NCBI GenBank assembly: GCA_033855775.1
Contig: JAWVFT010000025.1
Coordinates: 1-24,220 of the forward strand
DNA from: DASVTR01 sp033855775
Lineage (GTDB): Bacteria > Acidobacteriota > Blastocatellia > Pyrinomonadales > Pyrinomonadaceae
DNA: 24,220 nt
Direction of reading: 5' to 3'
In this document: piece by piece, positions 22,242-24,220 of the stretch
Numbering within the stretch: position 1 is the first letter of the stretch
Layout: the number at the start of each line of letters is the position of its first letter
Notes under the pieces: generated by a model
The model's database searches: none
What the model was told of the DNA's origin: nothing
What the model saw: the letters and a program-made list of their open reading frames with translations, nothing else
Position numbers and translations under genes: made by a program

Positions 22242-23516
22242 ATGGTACGAAGATTCATCGCCTTAGCGGTCGTTTGCACCCTCATTGCTATAGCAATAGG
22301 TTTATACAATCGCGGCGTTCTGTCGCAGGCGACGGTTGACCCATCCGAGTTTGGCACACTGCACGACATCGCAGCGGGAGCCGCCGCGTCGGGCGAGACA
22401 GAGGTTCACTATTCTGTGCATCCGATGTACGAAGGCGTGGACAATTTCGATCAGGCTCTTGATCGTTACACCATCATGGAGGCGACCGTCATTGACAAGC
22501 GGAGCTACATCCTTGACGCGACGGCCATCGGCACCTGGAACAAGTTTAAAATCAACGCCGTCCTGACGCAAAAGCCGTTGCCTCAATGCCCGACCTGCTC
22601 AAGCGTCGCAGACCCGCCCGCAGACATGCTGCCGCTCAACTCAGACGAGTTTGTGCTGCTGCACGGCACGGCCTCGCAAATCGTTGAAGGCGTCACGCTC
22701 TTTGCGCATGAAGACGAATTTCCAGACTTCATGTTTAATCAAAAATATCTAATCTTCATGGATTTCGACGCGACGAAAAGAGCAGGGTCGGCGAAGCTTG
22801 GGCCGGGCGGCGTCTTTATGGTCAACGCCGACGGCACGCTGACGCCTGTGACGGAGGAAGACCCCGGCGAGAATCCGCTGGTGGATGCCATCGCCGCCCG
22901 TTACGGCAACAGCATCTTTCGCTTCCGGGCCGCGCTCAATCCCGTCTCGATTGACCCCAACGCTTATTACCGCATGGTCGTCCAACACAGCGGCAAATGT
23001 ATGGACGTTCAAAACGCGTCGTACGCCAACGGCGCGCCGGTTATGCAATACGATTGCCACGACGGCCTCAATCAAAAATGGCGCTTCGTGCCGATGAGCG
23101 ACGGCTTCTACGAAATCATTTCCGCCAACAGCGGCAAGTGTCTCGACGTGAATCAGGGTTCGACGGCTGATGGCGCGCAGATTATGCAGTATGACTGTCA
23201 CGGCGGGACTAACCAGCAGTGGATACTGAACGCAGAGGATGGCGGCTTCAACGTCCTCGTGGCCAGAAACAGCGGCAGGGTTCCTTCGATAGCAGGCGTT
23301 TCATATGCCAACGGGGCGAAGGTGTTGCAGTGGTACTACGACTTTGCTCCGCATCAGAAATGGCAGTTGTCGTTGACGAGCGGGCCGCCGCCGCCGCCGA
23401 CGTGCGACCCGGCGCAGGAGCAGGATTGCTATAACCGTGGCGGCAGTTGGGATTCGGGCAGTTGCTATTGCATCGAGCCTGACCCCTGCGCGTCATACCC
23501 CTGGAACTGCTATTAG
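22242..23516 (+). CDS. Secreted protein with C-terminal ricin-B-type lectin domain
   Basis: The 424-residue protein begins with a signal or anchor helix (MVRRFIALAVVCTLIAIAIGLY). Residues about 30-240 form a domain I do not recognise, with a Cys pair (CPTC) in the middle. Residues about 245-380 are a ricin-B beta-trefoil with three subdomains, each ending in a QxW motif (NQKWRF, NQQWIL, HQKWQL) and containing GKCMDVQNASYANGAPVMQYDC and GKCLDVNQGSTADGAQIMQYDC. A poly-Pro linker leads to a short Cys-rich tail (CDPAQEQDCYNRGG...CASYPWNCY). A GAGGAGG site precedes the ATG. Such lectin modules bind galactose- or xylose-type glycans; here it probably attaches the protein to extracellular polysaccharide. 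Confidence 0.85.
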   Translation: MVRRFIALAVVCTLIAIAIGLYNRGVLSQATVDPSEFGTLHDIAAGAAASGETEVHYSVHPMYEGVDNFDQALDRYTIMEATVIDKRSYILDATAIGTWNKFKINAVLTQKPLPQCPTCSSVADPPADMLPLNSDEFVLLHGTASQIVEGVTLFAHEDEFPDFMFNQKYLIFMDFDATKRAGSAKLGPGGVFMVNADGTLTPVTEEDPGENPLVDAIAARYGNSIFRFRAALNPVSIDPNAYYRMVVQHSGKCMDVQNASYANGAPVMQYDCHDGLNQKWRFVPMSDGFYEIISANSGKCLDVNQGSTADGAQIMQYDCHGGTNQQWILNAEDGGFNVLVARNSGRVPSIAGVSYANGAKVLQWYYDFAPHQKWQLSLTSGPPPPPTCDPAQEQDCYNRGGSWDSGSCYCIEPDPCASYPWNCY

Positions 23517-23531
23517 GCGCGGCGCCGGGCG

Positions 23532-23564
23532 GCCACGCAGACGCTTGCGCGCGGGCTGCGTGGC
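23532..23564 (+). terminator. Hairpin after the lectin gene
   Basis: GCCACGCAG (23532-23540) pairs perfectly with CTGCGTGGC (23556-23564) around a 15-base GC-rich loop, 16 bases after the stop codon. No T-run follows, so termination would need Rho or be partial. Confidence 0.35.
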
Positions 23565-23637
23565 TTCCGGCAACTGCCTGAGAGAGGTTGTGTGGCCGAT
23601 TGGTAAAGCCACACTCATCCGACAAGGAGAGTGAGCT

Positions 23638-24220
23638 ATGAAGGCTCTGATTTGTATCGTGCTCGGCATTTATTCGATGGGCGTTGTCGTCTATTCGCTC
23701 TCAAGCTCTGCGCCCGTCAAAGGCGCGTGCGTCAATTGCTACAAAGGCGAGACGGCGTTTCCGGGAGGCGAGGGCAGCACGGGCGACACGCGCATGGTCA
23801 ACTACCGTTTCAATGACACGGGCAACAATGGCTTCACCGGCGATAACGCCGATAAGGTCAGGTCGGCGTTGTTTACTGCGACGACGAATTGGACGCTCAC
23901 CTTCGATGAGAACGGGCACCGGACGCCCTATCATTTCGCGTCGTCGCAGAACGACTCGCCCAACAAGGCCAACCTGGGAATCATGCTGGTTGATGATATT
24001 GCGGGCCATAAAAATGCCTGCATGGGGACACAAGTGATTTACAACCCGGACGGCTCGGTCAAAAAGGGCTACATCTCCATCAAGCGGAGCGTCATCGAGA
24101 GCTTGCCGGCGGACGAAGTGGCCCGTCTCATCGAACACGAAATCGGCCACTTCTTAGGCTTGCGTGACAATAAGAGTTCCGGTTGCCAGAGCACCATGAG
24201 TCAGGCGACGGCGGGCTGTC
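23638..24220 (+). CDS. Secreted metzincin-type zinc protease, cut by the right edge
   Basis: AAGGAGA precedes the ATG. The visible 194 residues start with a signal sequence (MKALICIVLGIYSMGVVVYSLSSSAPVKG). The zinc motif HEIGHFLGLRD (167-177) fits HExxHxxGxxD, in which Asp replaces the third His of most metzincins, as in the snapalysin type; STMSQ shortly after may be the Met-turn. Upstream strands (VNYRFNDTG, WTLTFDENG) suit a small catalytic domain. It follows the ricin-B lectin gene by 121 bases on the same strand, so the two exported proteins may be expressed together. The C-terminus lies outside the window. Confidence 0.85.
   Translation, partial: MKALICIVLGIYSMGVVVYSLSSSAPVKGACVNCYKGETAFPGGEGSTGDTRMVNYRFNDTGNNGFTGDNADKVRSALFTATTNWTLTFDENGHRTPYHFASSQNDSPNKANLGIMLVDDIAGHKNACMGTQVIYNPDGSVKKGYISIKRSVIESLPADEVARLIEHEIGHFLGLRDNKSSGCQSTMSQATAGC

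Overview
The window is high-GC bacterial chromosome with short intergenic gaps. Gene content (MglA/MglB GTPase pair, GlmU, GlmS, YvcK, ZapA), many small secreted proteins and paralogue-like hypothetical proteins fit a soil Acidobacteriota, possibly class Blastocatellia. That placement rests on remembered protein style and needs a search to confirm.

Left part (1-9.5 kb) is conserved housekeeping. On the minus strand, reading right to left, lie mglB and mglA (polarity switch GTPase and its roadblock partner), a TPR plus M48 membrane metallopeptidase, and the start of a membrane protein cut by the window edge. Divergent from mglB is a protein with a Lys/Ala/Pro-rich histone-H1-like tail joined to TPRs. 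Next is a plus-strand cluster yvcK(glmR)-glmU-glmS, which puts a UDP-GlcNAc-sensing regulator beside the first and last enzymes of UDP-GlcNAc synthesis. The glmU-glmS gap holds a heptanucleotide-repeat stem-loop.

Middle part (9.5-13.2 kb) holds envelope and hypothetical genes: a small secreted Arg/Gly/Asp-rich protein ending in a clear terminator, a single-pass membrane protein, a secreted Ig/PKD-like protein, a receiver-like protein, and a strict 21-bp tandem array of 16 units.

Accessory part (13.2-19.6 kb) holds an XRE regulator with a perfect 20-bp palindrome just upstream, followed by an orphan acidic protein of lower GC. It continues with an uncharacterised 221-aa protein and a large LRR-Roc-COR (Roco) GTPase with two C-terminal membrane helices, preceded by two perfect stem-loops. 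It ends with a Dcm-like cytosine methyltransferase overlapping a Vsr mismatch endonuclease. The Roco region is the best candidate here for something undescribed, although nothing in the sequence proves that these genes act together.

Right part (19.7-24.2 kb) holds zapA, a small hypothetical protein, a TylF-type O-methyltransferase translationally coupled to a short TfoX-like protein, and two secreted proteins: a ricin-B-type lectin and a metzincin-type protease cut by the right edge.
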